Positions 7,749 to 15,514 of a DNA stretch of 64,000 bases are shown in pieces (the first letter of the stretch is position 1; each line of letters starts with the position of its first letter). This stretch comes from Pedobacter sp. PLR (GTDB taxonomy: Bacteria > Bacteroidota > Bacteroidia > Sphingobacteriales > Sphingobacteriaceae): positions 372,001 to 436,000 of the forward strand of contig NZ_JAPIVQ010000002.1 in NCBI RefSeq assembly GCF_026239675.1, given 5' to 3'. Made by a program: the position numbers and the translations under genes. Under the pieces are notes generated by a model. That model worked only from the letters and a program-made list of their open reading frames with translations. It ran no database searches and was not told the DNA's origin.

Positions 7749-10592
7749 ATGAGCAAAAATACCGTTGACCTGGGCGAGCAAAAGGATGTAGAAGTATATG
7801 GTGCCAGGGTACATAACCTTAAAAATATAGACATCTCCTTTCCCCGCAACCAGCTGGTAGTGATTACCGGATTGAGTGGAAGTGGAAAGTCTTCTTTGGC
7901 ATTTGACACCATTTATGCGGAGGGGCAGCGTAGGTATATGGAGACTTTCAGTGCTTATTCCCGCCAGTTTATGGGTGGAATGGAGCGTCCTGATGTGGAT
8001 AAAATATCAGGATTAAGTCCGGTGATTGCCATTGAACAAAAAACAACCAGCAAAAACCCAAGGTCTACCGTAGGAACCATTACTGAAATCTACGATTTCA
8101 TGAGGTTACTGTATGCGCGTACTGCGGATGCCTTCTCTTACAATACCGGAGAGAAAATGGAGCGCATGAGCGAAGATCAGATTCTTGGAAATATCTATAA
8201 GAAATTTGAAGGGATGCCTGTGAATATCCTGGCGCCCGTTGTCAAAGGTCGTAAAGGACATTACAGGGAATTATTCGAACAAATTCGTAAACAAGGGTAT
8301 ATTAAAGTGCGCATTGATGGAGAAATCCAGGACATGAGCCCTAAAATGCAGGTAGATCGTTATAAAATCCATGATATTGAAGTGGTCATCGACCGCCTGA
8401 TTATCGACAGAGAAGATCAGAAACGCTTGAATGACTCTATTCAATCGGCGATGAAGATGGGTAAAGGCATCATTAAAATCAGCGATAAAGACAATAATGT
8501 ATCTCATTTTAGTCGCTTCCTGATGTGCCCGACCACCGGAATCTCTTATGATGAACCGCAACCAAATAGTTTCTCTTTTAACTCTCCTTACGGAGCCTGT
8601 GAAAGCTGCGACGGCCTGGGTTATATTTTCGTAATTGATAAGGAATCGGTGATGCCGAATCCTAAACTGAGCATTATGAACGGTGGTTTGGCACCACTGG
8701 GGGAGTATCGTGATATCTGGGTATTCCAGGTATTGAAAGCCCTTGCTAAAAAATACACCTTCTCTTTATCTACCCCACTGGAAAAACTGACCGAAGAACA
8801 AATCGGGATCATCCTGAATGGTTCTCCGGAATTGTTAAGTGTAGCCGTAGAATATAATAAGTGGAATGTTCAAAACTACCAGATCACTTTTGACGGGATC
8901 ATTAAACTCCTGGAAGAACAACAGGAGAAAAAGGGAGAAGGAGCAATCGAGGATATGGAAACTTTCCGCAAACTGAAAACCTGCCCGGTATGTAATGGTG
9001 CAAGGTTAAAGAAGGAAAGTCTGCATTTTAAAATCGACGGCAAAAATATTTTCGAACTGGCAGAAATGGACATCAACAGCCTGAAAAACTGGTATGTGGG
9101 CATAGAAGACCGCTTATCGGAACGTCAGAATACCATTGCCAAAGAAATTCTTAAAGAAATCAGAACCAGACTGGGCTTCCTGACGGACGTAGGACTGAAC
9201 TACCTTTCGCTGGACCGTACTGCAAGGACCTTGTCTGGTGGAGAGGCGCAAAGAATACGTCTGGCTACGCAAATCGGCTCACAGCTGATGAATGTGATGT
9301 ACATTCTGGATGAGCCGAGTATCGGTTTACACCAGCGCGACAATGAGCGCTTAATCGGTGCTTTAAAGAACCTACGCGATCTGGGCAATACCGTATTGGT
9401 AGTAGAACACGATAAAGACATGATTCTGGAAGCAGATCACGTGATTGATGTGGGCCCGGCGGCAGGTGTTCGCGGCGGGCAAATCGTTGCACAGGGAACT
9501 CCGGCAGAGATTTTAAAATCAGATACCCTGACTGCGGCTTACCTGAATGGTAAAAAAGGAATTGAAGTTCCTAAAAAACGTAGAAAAGGAACCGGACATA
9601 AATTGTCCATCATTAAAGCCAGCGGACATAACTTAAAAGATGTTTCGGTAGAATTCCCACTGGGTAAATTTATCGCGGTAACCGGTGTATCCGGAAGTGG
9701 TAAATCCAGTCTGATCACCGAAACTTTATACCCGATATTAAACCATCATTTTTTCAGGGCCAAAAAACATCCTTTGCCTTATGAAAAGATCAATGGCATC
9801 AAAGAAATTGATAAAGTAATTGAAATCGATCAGGCACCGATCGGGCGTACGCCAAGATCTAATCCCTCCACCTATACAGGTGTGTTTTCTGACATCAGAA
9901 ACCTGTTTGTGCAGTTACCGGAAGCAAAGATCAGGGGCTATAAACCAGGTCGTTTCTCCTTCAATGTAAAAGGAGGAAGGTGTGAAACTTGTCAGGGGGG
10001 AGGAATGAAAGTTATCGAAATGAACTTCCTTCCTGATGTACAGGTACCTTGTGAGGAATGTGGTGGAAAAAGATACAACAGGGAAACCCTGGAAGTGCGC
10101 TACCGCAGTAAATCCATCAGCGATGTACTCGATATGAGTATCGAGGAAGCTTGTGATTTCTTTGAAAATATGCCGGTCATCTATCGTAAAATCAAAACGC
10201 TTAAAGACGTAGGTTTAGGTTATATTACTTTAGGTCAGTCTTCTACTACACTTTCCGGTGGAGAAGCGCAAAGGGTAAAACTGGCGACTGAACTCTCTAA
10301 AAAAGATACCGGAAAAACATTTTATATTCTGGATGAGCCAACAACTGGCTTACATTTTGAGGATATTAATGTGCTCCTTGGGGTGCTGAATGAACTGGTG
10401 GAAAAAGGAAATACCGTATTGGTGATTGAGCACAACCTGGATGTTGTAAAAGTAGCGGATTGGGTAATCGATTTAGGAGAAGAAGGTGGTGCCGGCGGTG
10501 GCAGGATCATCTTTGAAGGAACTCCTGAAGGATTGGTTCAAAACCCGATCAGTTTAACCGGTAAGTTTTTGAAGAAAGAAATGGGTTTATAA
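7749..10592 (+). CDS. uvrA: excinuclease ABC subunit UvrA
   Basis: UvrA finds bulky DNA damage and loads UvrB in nucleotide excision repair. The 947 residues are full length. Two ABC ATPase modules are seen: Walker A GLSGSGKSS (41-49) and GVSGSGKSS (around 650), signatures LSGGEAQRIRLA and LSGGEAQRVKLA, and Walker B segments YILDEPSIGLH and YILDEPTTGLH. The C-terminal zinc finger is intact (C745, C748, C768, C771). In the first finger the expected second Cys is Thr: CPTT (C260, T263) with C284 and C287. The gene has no uvrB neighbour here. nnrD follows 11 bases later and is probably co-transcribed. Confidence 0.97.
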   Translation: MSKNTVDLGEQKDVEVYGARVHNLKNIDISFPRNQLVVITGLSGSGKSSLAFDTIYAEGQRRYMETFSAYSRQFMGGMERPDVDKISGLSPVIAIEQKTTSKNPRSTVGTITEIYDFMRLLYARTADAFSYNTGEKMERMSEDQILGNIYKKFEGMPVNILAPVVKGRKGHYRELFEQIRKQGYIKVRIDGEIQDMSPKMQVDRYKIHDIEVVIDRLIIDREDQKRLNDSIQSAMKMGKGIIKISDKDNNVSHFSRFLMCPTTGISYDEPQPNSFSFNSPYGACESCDGLGYIFVIDKESVMPNPKLSIMNGGLAPLGEYRDIWVFQVLKALAKKYTFSLSTPLEKLTEEQIGIILNGSPELLSVAVEYNKWNVQNYQITFDGIIKLLEEQQEKKGEGAIEDMETFRKLKTCPVCNGARLKKESLHFKIDGKNIFELAEMDINSLKNWYVGIEDRLSERQNTIAKEILKEIRTRLGFLTDVGLNYLSLDRTARTLSGGEAQRIRLATQIGSQLMNVMYILDEPSIGLHQRDNERLIGALKNLRDLGNTVLVVEHDKDMILEADHVIDVGPAAGVRGGQIVAQGTPAEILKSDTLTAAYLNGKKGIEVPKKRRKGTGHKLSIIKASGHNLKDVSVEFPLGKFIAVTGVSGSGKSSLITETLYPILNHHFFRAKKHPLPYEKINGIKEIDKVIEIDQAPIGRTPRSNPSTYTGVFSDIRNLFVQLPEAKIRGYKPGRFSFNVKGGRCETCQGGGMKVIEMNFLPDVQVPCEECGGKRYNRETLEVRYRSKSISDVLDMSIEEACDFFENMPVIYRKIKTLKDVGLGYITLGQSSTTLSGGEAQRVKLATELSKKDTGKTFYILDEPTTGLHFEDINVLLGVLNELVEKGNTVLVIEHNLDVVKVADWVIDLGEEGGAGGGRIIFEGTPEGLVQNPISLTGKFLKKEMGL

Positions 10593-10603
10593 AAATCTAT
10601 CAT

Positions 10604-11545
10604 ATGTCAGTTTTCCTGAACGCCTATTTGCCCGATACAGATCCATCGAGTAAAAAACAGGTAGTAGATCGTGGATTAACTAAACAAAGTGCAGAAGCGG
10701 CAGCTTCTCCTTATAAATTAATAGAGCTGGCCGACATACGTGGCATGGTCAAAACCAGAATGCCTTTTTCTCATAAAGGAACTTATGGCCATGCCTTGCT
10801 CATTGCCGGAGCAGAAAACACCATGGGCGCAGCTTTGCTCTGTGCTAAAGGGGCTTTGTATGCCGGAGCAGGCCTGGTTAGCCTCTCTATTCCAGCCCAG
10901 GGGTTAACGGCGTTGAATTGTGCGTTACCAGAAGCCATGTATCTGGAACGTTCTCAATTACTCAGGTCAAGAATTCTGGACAACTATGATGCGATTGCCA
11001 TTGGACCGGGAATTGGCCGGATGTCAGGGAGTCATGCAATTATGGCGGAGATTTTCGCGCTGAAACAACCGGTGGTATTGGATGCCGATGCCTTTGCCAT
11101 ATTGAGCATGCATCCGGATTTGTTCCACCTCTTGCCAAAAGATTCCGTACTCAGTCCGCATGTAAAAGAATTCGACGGGCTATTTGGTCCCCATAAAAAC
11201 TGGTGGGAACGCTTACAAACTGCCAGAACCGAGGCTAAAAAACGAGGGATCGTTATCCTGCTAAAAAATCAATATACTTTCATTATCGATCATGAAGGCG
11301 ATGTGTGCATCAATCAAACGGGAAATCCGGCGATGTCACAGGGTGGAATGGGGGATGTGCTGACGGGTATGCTGGCCGCTTATCTCGCCCAGGGATATAG
11401 TGCGAAAGCTGCGGCAGTACTGTCCTGCTATTTTCATGGCAAGGCCGGCGATGAACTCAGCATGACGCATTTCAACGTAACGGCCTCACAGGTAGCCCTG
11501 CAAATTCCGATAAGCGTAAAGAGTTTATTTAATAAAGAGGACTAA
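10604..11545 (+). CDS. nnrD: ADP-dependent NAD(P)H-hydrate dehydratase
   Basis: The enzyme repairs damaged, hydrated NAD(P)H (the S-form of NADHX) at the cost of ADP. The ribokinase-like fold runs from about residue 40 to 305: HKGTYGHALLIAGAENTMGAA, KGALYAGAGLVSL, AIAIGPGIG, VLDADAF, LSPHVKEF, and the nucleotide/catalytic loop GNPAMSQGGMGDVLTGMLAAYL with its Asp. Most Bacteroidota carry this domain fused behind an epimerase domain (NnrE). Here the epimerase is absent; the first ~38 residues (YLPDTDPSSKKQVVDRG and onward) show no epimerase motif. Either the epimerase is encoded elsewhere or the fusion has been lost. The gene lies 11 bases behind uvrA and ends 2 bases from the convergent anti-sigma gene. 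Confidence 0.88.
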   Translation: MSVFLNAYLPDTDPSSKKQVVDRGLTKQSAEAAASPYKLIELADIRGMVKTRMPFSHKGTYGHALLIAGAENTMGAALLCAKGALYAGAGLVSLSIPAQGLTALNCALPEAMYLERSQLLRSRILDNYDAIAIGPGIGRMSGSHAIMAEIFALKQPVVLDADAFAILSMHPDLFHLLPKDSVLSPHVKEFDGLFGPHKNWWERLQTARTEAKKRGIVILLKNQYTFIIDHEGDVCINQTGNPAMSQGGMGDVLTGMLAAYLAQGYSAKAAAVLSCYFHGKAGDELSMTHFNVTASQVALQIPISVKSLFNKED

Positions 11546-11547
11546 TC

Positions 11548-12399
11548 CTAAACGCCACCCATGGCAATCATCTGATCCATTGTCGGGCCAGCTGCGCCAC
11601 CTCTTTTTTCTAAAGTCACCGCAAAGGCATCAGCACCTGCAATTTCCTTCATTTTTAAGAGGATATGACTGCTATCCGTTTTCACATCAAATACACCAAG
11701 GTCTACAGGTTTCCCTTTGACGAGTGCCCAGAGTTGATATTGGTGTGCATCATCATTTTTAGGAAGCGCCATTTTGGAATTGTCCAGCATGACATGGCGA
11801 CCCGAAGTATGCCAATAAACCGTCATTTTTGCCTCAGGGTCCATTTTTGTTCCTGCCAAACGTATTATTTTCCAATCCGGATCGGCAGGCATATCTGCAA
11901 TGGTTTGCAGTTCTTTATTGGTTTCTGTCATGTAATTCACCGTAGCGGCAAATCTTTGTTTATCCTGATTTAAAGCGATAATCTGGTTTTTTGCCGTATC
12001 TAATTCTGTATGTGCAGAATAAAGAGCAACGCCGGTTACCAGCAGCAAGGTAGCACAAGCCGCCAATGCATACTTTAAGGTTCTGATTTTTGATTCATAT
12101 CGATCAGGAGCTAAAGATACAGCGGCTGGTTCCTGAGGGGCTGTTAAAGGAGCAAGAGACGGTCCTGTAACCTTTGGTGTGATTTTACCCAGAATAATAC
12201 TTTCCAGCTCCGCAGATGGTGCAATTGCGTTTTCCATAGCATATTGTTCCATAGCAAGCTCAATCGCAGTAATTTCCTTTTTTACCTCCGGATATTTTGC
12301 TGCCATTGCTTCGACTTCACGTTGTTCTGCTGCGTTAAGTTCGCCGAGAACGTAAAGTTCAAGTATGCCTGATTCGATATATGCTTTTCCCTCTTTCAC
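11548..12399 (-). CDS. anti-sigma factor, RskA-type
   Basis: This 283-residue single-pass membrane protein should hold the adjacent ECF sigma factor inactive. An N-terminal cytoplasmic region (VLGELNAAEQREVEAMAAKYPEV) matches the anti-sigma domain of RskA-like proteins, one transmembrane helix follows (about residues 110-130, YALAACATLLLVTGVALYS), then a coiled-coil-like stretch and a periplasmic RskA C-terminal domain (PDWKIIRLAGTKMDPEAKM, YQLWALVKGKPVDLGVF). No Zn-binding HxxxCxxC motif is seen. It starts one base after the sigma gene stops, on the same strand, so the two are one operon. The signal it senses cannot be read from the sequence. Confidence 0.88.
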   Translation of the reverse strand: MKEGKAYIESGILELYVLGELNAAEQREVEAMAAKYPEVKKEITAIELAMEQYAMENAIAPSAELESIILGKITPKVTGPSLAPLTAPQEPAAVSLAPDRYESKIRTLKYALAACATLLLVTGVALYSAHTELDTAKNQIIALNQDKQRFAATVNYMTETNKELQTIADMPADPDWKIIRLAGTKMDPEAKMTVYWHTSGRHVMLDNSKMALPKNDDAHQYQLWALVKGKPVDLGVFDVKTDSSHILLKMKEIAGADAFAVTLEKRGGAAGPTMDQMIAMGGV

Positions 12400-12400
12400 T

Positions 12401-12952
12401 TTAATTAAAATGCTTTCTTAATTCCATAATAGCCATACGGATGCGGGTTTTAACCGTACCTAATGGTAAATCCAATTCTTCTGCTGCTTCGACGTGTGTA
12501 TAGCCTTTAAAATAAACCATATCCAGTACATTGGTGAACTCTGGTTTAAGGGCGGTCACCATGTCTTTTAAACCAATCACGTCGGCATTGAAAGTTGTTT
12601 CTTTCTGTGCGTCAATGAAATCTACGTTTTTTTCGATGTCATGGTTTTTGCTGGCATTCTTAAAATCTTTTGAACGGAGCTTATCGATAGCTAAATTCCG
12701 GGCAATATTCATCATCCAGGTAAACAGACGACCCTTTGACGCGTCGTAAGTATCTGCTGAATTCCAGATTTTTAAAAAAGTTTCTTGTAAAATATCTTCG
12801 GCGACCTCAGTATGAACAACAATTCGGGAGATGACACCAAACAAAGAGGCTGAATACATGTCGTACAATGCTTTCATAGCATTGGTGTCCTGAGCTTTTA
12901 GGGCCAGAACGAGCTGTTCTTCAGATCGGGAGATTTTCTTTGTCGTTGTCAA
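12401..12952 (-). CDS. ECF-family RNA polymerase sigma factor (SigK-like), TTG start
   Basis: The 183 residues contain sigma region 2 (YDMYSASLFGVISRIV, AEDILQETFLKIWNSADTYDASKGRLFTWMMNIARNLAIDKLRS) and region 4 (PEFTNVLDMVYFKGYTHVEAAEELDLPLGTVKTRIRMAIMELR). It should direct RNA polymerase to a small stress regulon, including its own operon. The only sensible start is a TTG at 12952: an in-frame stop lies two codons upstream and the first in-frame ATG is inside region 2. That TTG lies within a perfect 10-bp inverted repeat (12951-12985). The anti-sigma gene follows after one base. Confidence 0.92.
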   Translation of the reverse strand: MTTTKKISRSEEQLVLALKAQDTNAMKALYDMYSASLFGVISRIVVHTEVAEDILQETFLKIWNSADTYDASKGRLFTWMMNIARNLAIDKLRSKDFKNASKNHDIEKNVDFIDAQKETTFNADVIGLKDMVTALKPEFTNVLDMVYFKGYTHVEAAEELDLPLGTVKTRIRMAIMELRKHFN

Positions 12953-12985
12953 GGTTTACTAATATACAGATATACAGTAAACCTT
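12951..12985 (-). promoter_or_regulatory. inverted repeat covering the sigma factor start codon
   Basis: AAGGTTTACT (12951-12960) and AGTAAACCTT (12976-12985) are perfect inverted copies with a 15-base spacer that contains GTATAT-CT-GTATAT on the minus strand. In the mRNA the 3' arm overlaps the first bases of the TTG start codon. It could act as an operator or as a hairpin that limits translation. Confidence 0.55.
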
Positions 12986-13021
12986 AACAAGAAAAGTTAA
13001 ATATTGTTTGATTCGTAAAGA

Positions 13022-13900
13022 TTATAGATCAAAAAGGTGTTTTTCAGCATGATATGAAGAACGTACCAGTGGTCCGCTTTCTACATATTTGAATCCTTTA
13101 GCCATACCTACTTCTTTATATTTAGCAAACTGATCCGGATGAATCCAGTCCAGCACCGGATGGTGGTTGCGGGTCGGCTGTAGGTATTGACCTAAAGTCA
13201 GGATGTGCACGCCATTGGCTACTAAATCGTCCATTGCTTCATAAACATCTTCTTCCGTTTCCCCTAAACCAAGCATAATACCGGTTTTGGTTCTCAATCC
13301 GAATTCTGAAATGCGTTTAAGACATTCTAAACTTCTGTCGTATTTTGCCTGGATGCGCACTTGTTTGGTTAAACGTCTTACCGTTTCAATATTATGAGAC
13401 ATCACCTGTGGTCTTTCCTCCAGTACGCGGTATAAATTGTCCCAGATCCCTCTGAAATCAGGGATTAAAGTTTCTAAAGTAGTCTCCGGACTTTCTCTTC
13501 TGATTGCCTGTAACGTTTCCGCCCAGATGATAGAACCACCATCTTTCAGGTCATCTCTATCTACAGAAGTAATCACACAATGTTTTACCATCATTAGTTT
13601 CACCGAGTTCGCCACACGATTCGGCTCATCCGTATCTACGGCTAAGGGTCTGCCGGTTGCTACTGCACAGAAAGAGCAGGAACGCGTACAGATATTTCCA
13701 AGAATCATAAAGGTTGCAGTACCGGCACCCCAGCATTCGCCCATATTCGGGCAATTGCCACTTTCGCAAATCGTATGCAGTTTATGTGTGTCTACCAGAC
13801 TACGTACTTGTGCATATTCTTTACCAACCGGAAGCTTAACTCTAAGCCAATCAGGTTTACGTTGTACTGTGTTTGCGGAAACAACCGGAAGTTCGATCAT
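13022..13900 (-). CDS. lipA: lipoyl synthase
   Basis: LipA inserts two sulfur atoms into octanoyl groups on the E2 and H proteins, using radical SAM chemistry. The 292-residue protein has both iron-sulfur sites: the auxiliary cluster cysteines C45, C50 and C56 in [13 protein letters not shown], and the radical SAM motif C71-x3-C75-x2-C78 in CTRSCSFC. The C-terminal RSSYHAEKH Arg-Ser-Ser motif, which provides the unusual Ser ligand of the auxiliary cluster, is also present. No lipB is adjacent. A -7-like box ends only 4 bases before the ATG, which suggests a leaderless or nearly leaderless transcript. Confidence 0.96.
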   Translation of the reverse strand: MIELPVVSANTVQRKPDWLRVKLPVGKEYAQVRSLVDTHKLHTICESGNCPNMGECWGAGTATFMILGNICTRSCSFCAVATGRPLAVDTDEPNRVANSVKLMMVKHCVITSVDRDDLKDGGSIIWAETLQAIRRESPETTLETLIPDFRGIWDNLYRVLEERPQVMSHNIETVRRLTKQVRIQAKYDRSLECLKRISEFGLRTKTGIMLGLGETEEDVYEAMDDLVANGVHILTLGQYLQPTRNHHPVLDWIHPDQFAKYKEVGMAKGFKYVESGPLVRSSYHAEKHLFDL

Positions 13901-13904
13901 GGGA

Positions 13905-13912
13905 CAAAGTTA
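13905..13912 (-). promoter_or_regulatory. -7-like box directly upstream of lipA
   Basis: On the minus strand TAACTTTG ends 4 bases before the lipA ATG. No TTG is seen 19-20 bases further upstream, so the assignment rests on the -7 box alone. Confidence 0.4.
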
Positions 13913-13984
13913 AGCAATAGGTTTGAATAGTTATAAAAATGGAGGGTTTAACAACGCTAATCTGACAGTTTAAAAAAAATATGT

Positions 13985-13992
13985 TAATCTTG
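13985..13992 (+). promoter_or_regulatory. -7-like box of the osmC-type gene
   Basis: TAATCTTG overlaps an in-frame upstream ATG (13981), so transcription would start after that codon. This favours the ATG at 14011 as the true start. Confidence 0.4.
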
Positions 13993-14010
13993 CAGCCTAA
14001 AAAACAGGCG

Positions 14011-14415
14011 ATGACAACTTCAAAAATAACTTATAACGGAGGTTTACGGACAACTTCTGTTCATTTACGTTCCGGGAATGAAATCATAACTGATGCACCG
14101 GTAGACAATCAGGGCAAAGGGGAGGCGTTTTCACCGACAGATTTGCTGGCTACTTCTTTAGGAAACTGTATGCTGACGATTGTGGGTATTGCTTCCGCAT
14201 CGCATGGTTTTAACATTGATGGGACCACCTGTGAGATCAGAAAGATCATGGCCGAAAATCCAAGGAGGGTTTCGGAAATTGTGGTCAATTTCCAATTCCC
14301 TGCTAATGGTTATGCTGATAAGGATAAAACGATCATTGAGCGTTCGGCACGTACTTGTCCGGTAGCCATGAGTTTACACCCTGATATTAAACAAACGATA
14401 TCTTTTAATTATTAA
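14011..14415 (+). CDS. OsmC-family protein (thiol-dependent peroxidase type)
   Basis: With its start at 14011 this is a 134-residue soluble OsmC/YhfA-like protein. Members of the family reduce organic peroxides through a pair of cysteines. Visible are FSPTDLLATSLGNCMLTIVGI with the first Cys and SARTCPVAMSLHPD with the second, at the positions expected for the redox pair. The frame continues up to 13981, but a -7-like box overlaps that earlier ATG. The gene runs tail to tail with ytxJ, the last 11 bases overlapping. The electron donor is not known from the sequence; a bacillithiol-based donor would suit this genome. Confidence 0.88.
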   Translation: MTTSKITYNGGLRTTSVHLRSGNEIITDAPVDNQGKGEAFSPTDLLATSLGNCMLTIVGIASASHGFNIDGTTCEIRKIMAENPRRVSEIVVNFQFPANGYADKDKTIIERSARTCPVAMSLHPDIKQTISFNY

Positions 14416-14737
14416 TCATTTCGGCAACCTCCTCCGCGGAGATGTCGCTATGTGACGCATCAAGAATGCAATCTCCGTTTTTGATCAATAAGATCTGCGG
14501 AGATTCATGATGCACCTGAAAGGTGTCTGCGATGTTTGCAGAGATCTCTCTGAAGCTCACTAAATCCAGGAAGTATAGTTTGGTCGTTTCAGGAATCGCT
14601 TCCCAATCCAATTCAAAGCGTCTCTTTGCCATACTACTCACTGAACAACGGGTACTGTGTTTGAAAATTAAACTGTAACCCTCATTATTTTTTATTTCAC
14701 TGATCTGTGTCAGATCAGTTATCTGTTTCCACTGCAT
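14405..14737 (-). CDS. ytxJ: YtxJ-type monothiol bacilliredoxin
   Basis: YtxJ (BrxC) proteins have a thioredoxin-like fold and are proposed to remove bacillithiol from oxidised proteins. The 110-residue product shows the family mark FKHSTRCSVSSMAKRRFE, with the single reactive Cys in RCS, and the cis-Pro segment HHESPQILLIKNG. I chose the ATG at 14737 because the protein then begins MQWKQITDLTQI, as the family does; the longer frame to 14854 runs through a separate small gene (14770-14880) in another frame. It overlaps the 3' end of the osmC-type gene by 11 bases. Confidence 0.85.
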   Translation of the reverse strand: MQWKQITDLTQISEIKNNEGYSLIFKHSTRCSVSSMAKRRFELDWEAIPETTKLYFLDLVSFREISANIADTFQVHHESPQILLIKNGDCILDASHSDISAEEVAEMINN

Positions 14738-14769
14738 TGAGATTCTTTTAATAGTATTGTATTTAGCCT

Positions 14770-14880
14770 TTATCGTCTCTGCGGATAAGAGCTGTAAGCC
14801 GGACAAAGTTTGTTTGAACAGGACTGTAACAGCATAACCGAACAACCCACACAAAGCAATAAAATGACTAATTTTTTCAT
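14770..14880 (-). CDS. very small lipoprotein (36 residues)
   Basis: A 36-codon frame reads MKKLVILLLCVGCSVMLLQS, then C21 and SNKLCPAYSSYPQRR. It has a basic start, a hydrophobic segment and a lipobox LLQSC with Cys at 21; the mature lipopeptide would be only 16 residues, with a second Cys in a CPAYSS motif. Short lipoproteins ending in a C-P-A-Y-S motif are, as I recall, frequent in Bacteroidota; the function is unknown. It ends 32 bases before ytxJ on the same strand and may be co-transcribed with it. It is too short for common gene callers. Confidence 0.7.
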   Translation of the reverse strand: MKKLVILLLCVGCSVMLLQSCSNKLCPAYSSYPQRR

Positions 14881-14946
14881 TTTCAACTGATTTAAAAAGT
14901 TTCTTCCACTAAAATACCAATTTTAATATGAAGAAACAAAGCTTTG

Positions 14947-15438
14947 CTAAGCAGTAACTGCCAGTTCAGCCATTTTCAGTGCCGTAATTGCAGCCTCATC
15001 GCCTTTATTACCATGTTTGCCACCAGCACGGTCAATCGCCTGTTGTAAATCATTGGTAGTCAGTACGCCAAAAATTACCGGCTTACTATATTTTACGCTC
15101 ACCTGAGTCACACCATGTGCTACAGCATCGCAAATGAAGTCGAAATGTTTTGTGTCGCCCTGAATCACACAGCCTAAGCAAATCACTGCATCCAGATCCG
15201 CATGTTTCTTTAACAGGATATCTGCAGCTGAAGTCAGCTCAAAGCTACCTGGAACTGCAATAGAAAGAATGTTCTCTTCCGCAACGCCATGGTCTAGTAA
15301 AGTTTTTAAAGCGCCGTTATACAGGCTGCCAGTGATCTCTGCATTCCACTCCGCAACAGCGATTGCGATTTTAAACGCAGCCCCGTCAGGAACGGTAGTA
15401 TGTGAAAAGTCAGATAGGTTTTTAAGTTGTGATGCCAT
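14947..15438 (-). CDS. ribH: 6,7-dimethyl-8-ribityllumazine synthase
   Basis: RibH condenses the ribitylaminouracil and the four-carbon phosphate in the penultimate step of riboflavin synthesis; it forms large icosahedral or pentameric shells. The 163 residues contain the usual landmarks: AEWNAEITGSLYNGAL, VPGSFELTSAADILL, CLGCVIQGDTKHFDFICDAVAHGV (His of the active site in the last part) and PVIFGVLTTNDLQQAIDRAGG. Other rib genes are not nearby and I see no FMN riboswitch upstream. A -7-like box TATATTTG ends 4 bases before the ATG. Confidence 0.96.
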   Translation of the reverse strand: MASQLKNLSDFSHTTVPDGAAFKIAIAVAEWNAEITGSLYNGALKTLLDHGVAEENILSIAVPGSFELTSAADILLKKHADLDAVICLGCVIQGDTKHFDFICDAVAHGVTQVSVKYSKPVIFGVLTTNDLQQAIDRAGGKHGNKGDEAAITALKMAELAVTA

Positions 15439-15442
15439 AGTG

Positions 15443-15450
15443 CAAATATA
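15443..15450 (-). promoter_or_regulatory. -7-like box directly upstream of ribH
   Basis: Minus-strand TATATTTG lies 4 bases before the ATG. No -33 TTG is found at the usual spacing. Confidence 0.4.
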
Positions 15451-15467
15451 AGGAAAGGGTACAAAAA

Positions 15468-15492
15468 AAGGCTAGCCGTAATAGCTAACCTT
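15468..15492 (-). terminator. terminator after the TPR membrane protein gene
   Basis: Minus-strand AAGGTTAGC pairs with GCTAGCCTT (one G-U) across a short loop and is followed by TTTTTTGT. Confidence 0.8.
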
Positions 15493-15514
15493 TGTCATAA
15501 TATTTTTTTTAATC

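Noticed and set aside
13437..13913. 158-residue plus-strand frame
   Set aside because: Fully antisense to lipA, whose cluster-binding motifs leave no doubt.
15439..15514. FMN riboswitch upstream of ribH
   Set aside because: The gap is only 76 bases, holds the upstream gene's terminator and a -7-like box, and shows none of the conserved RFN stems.
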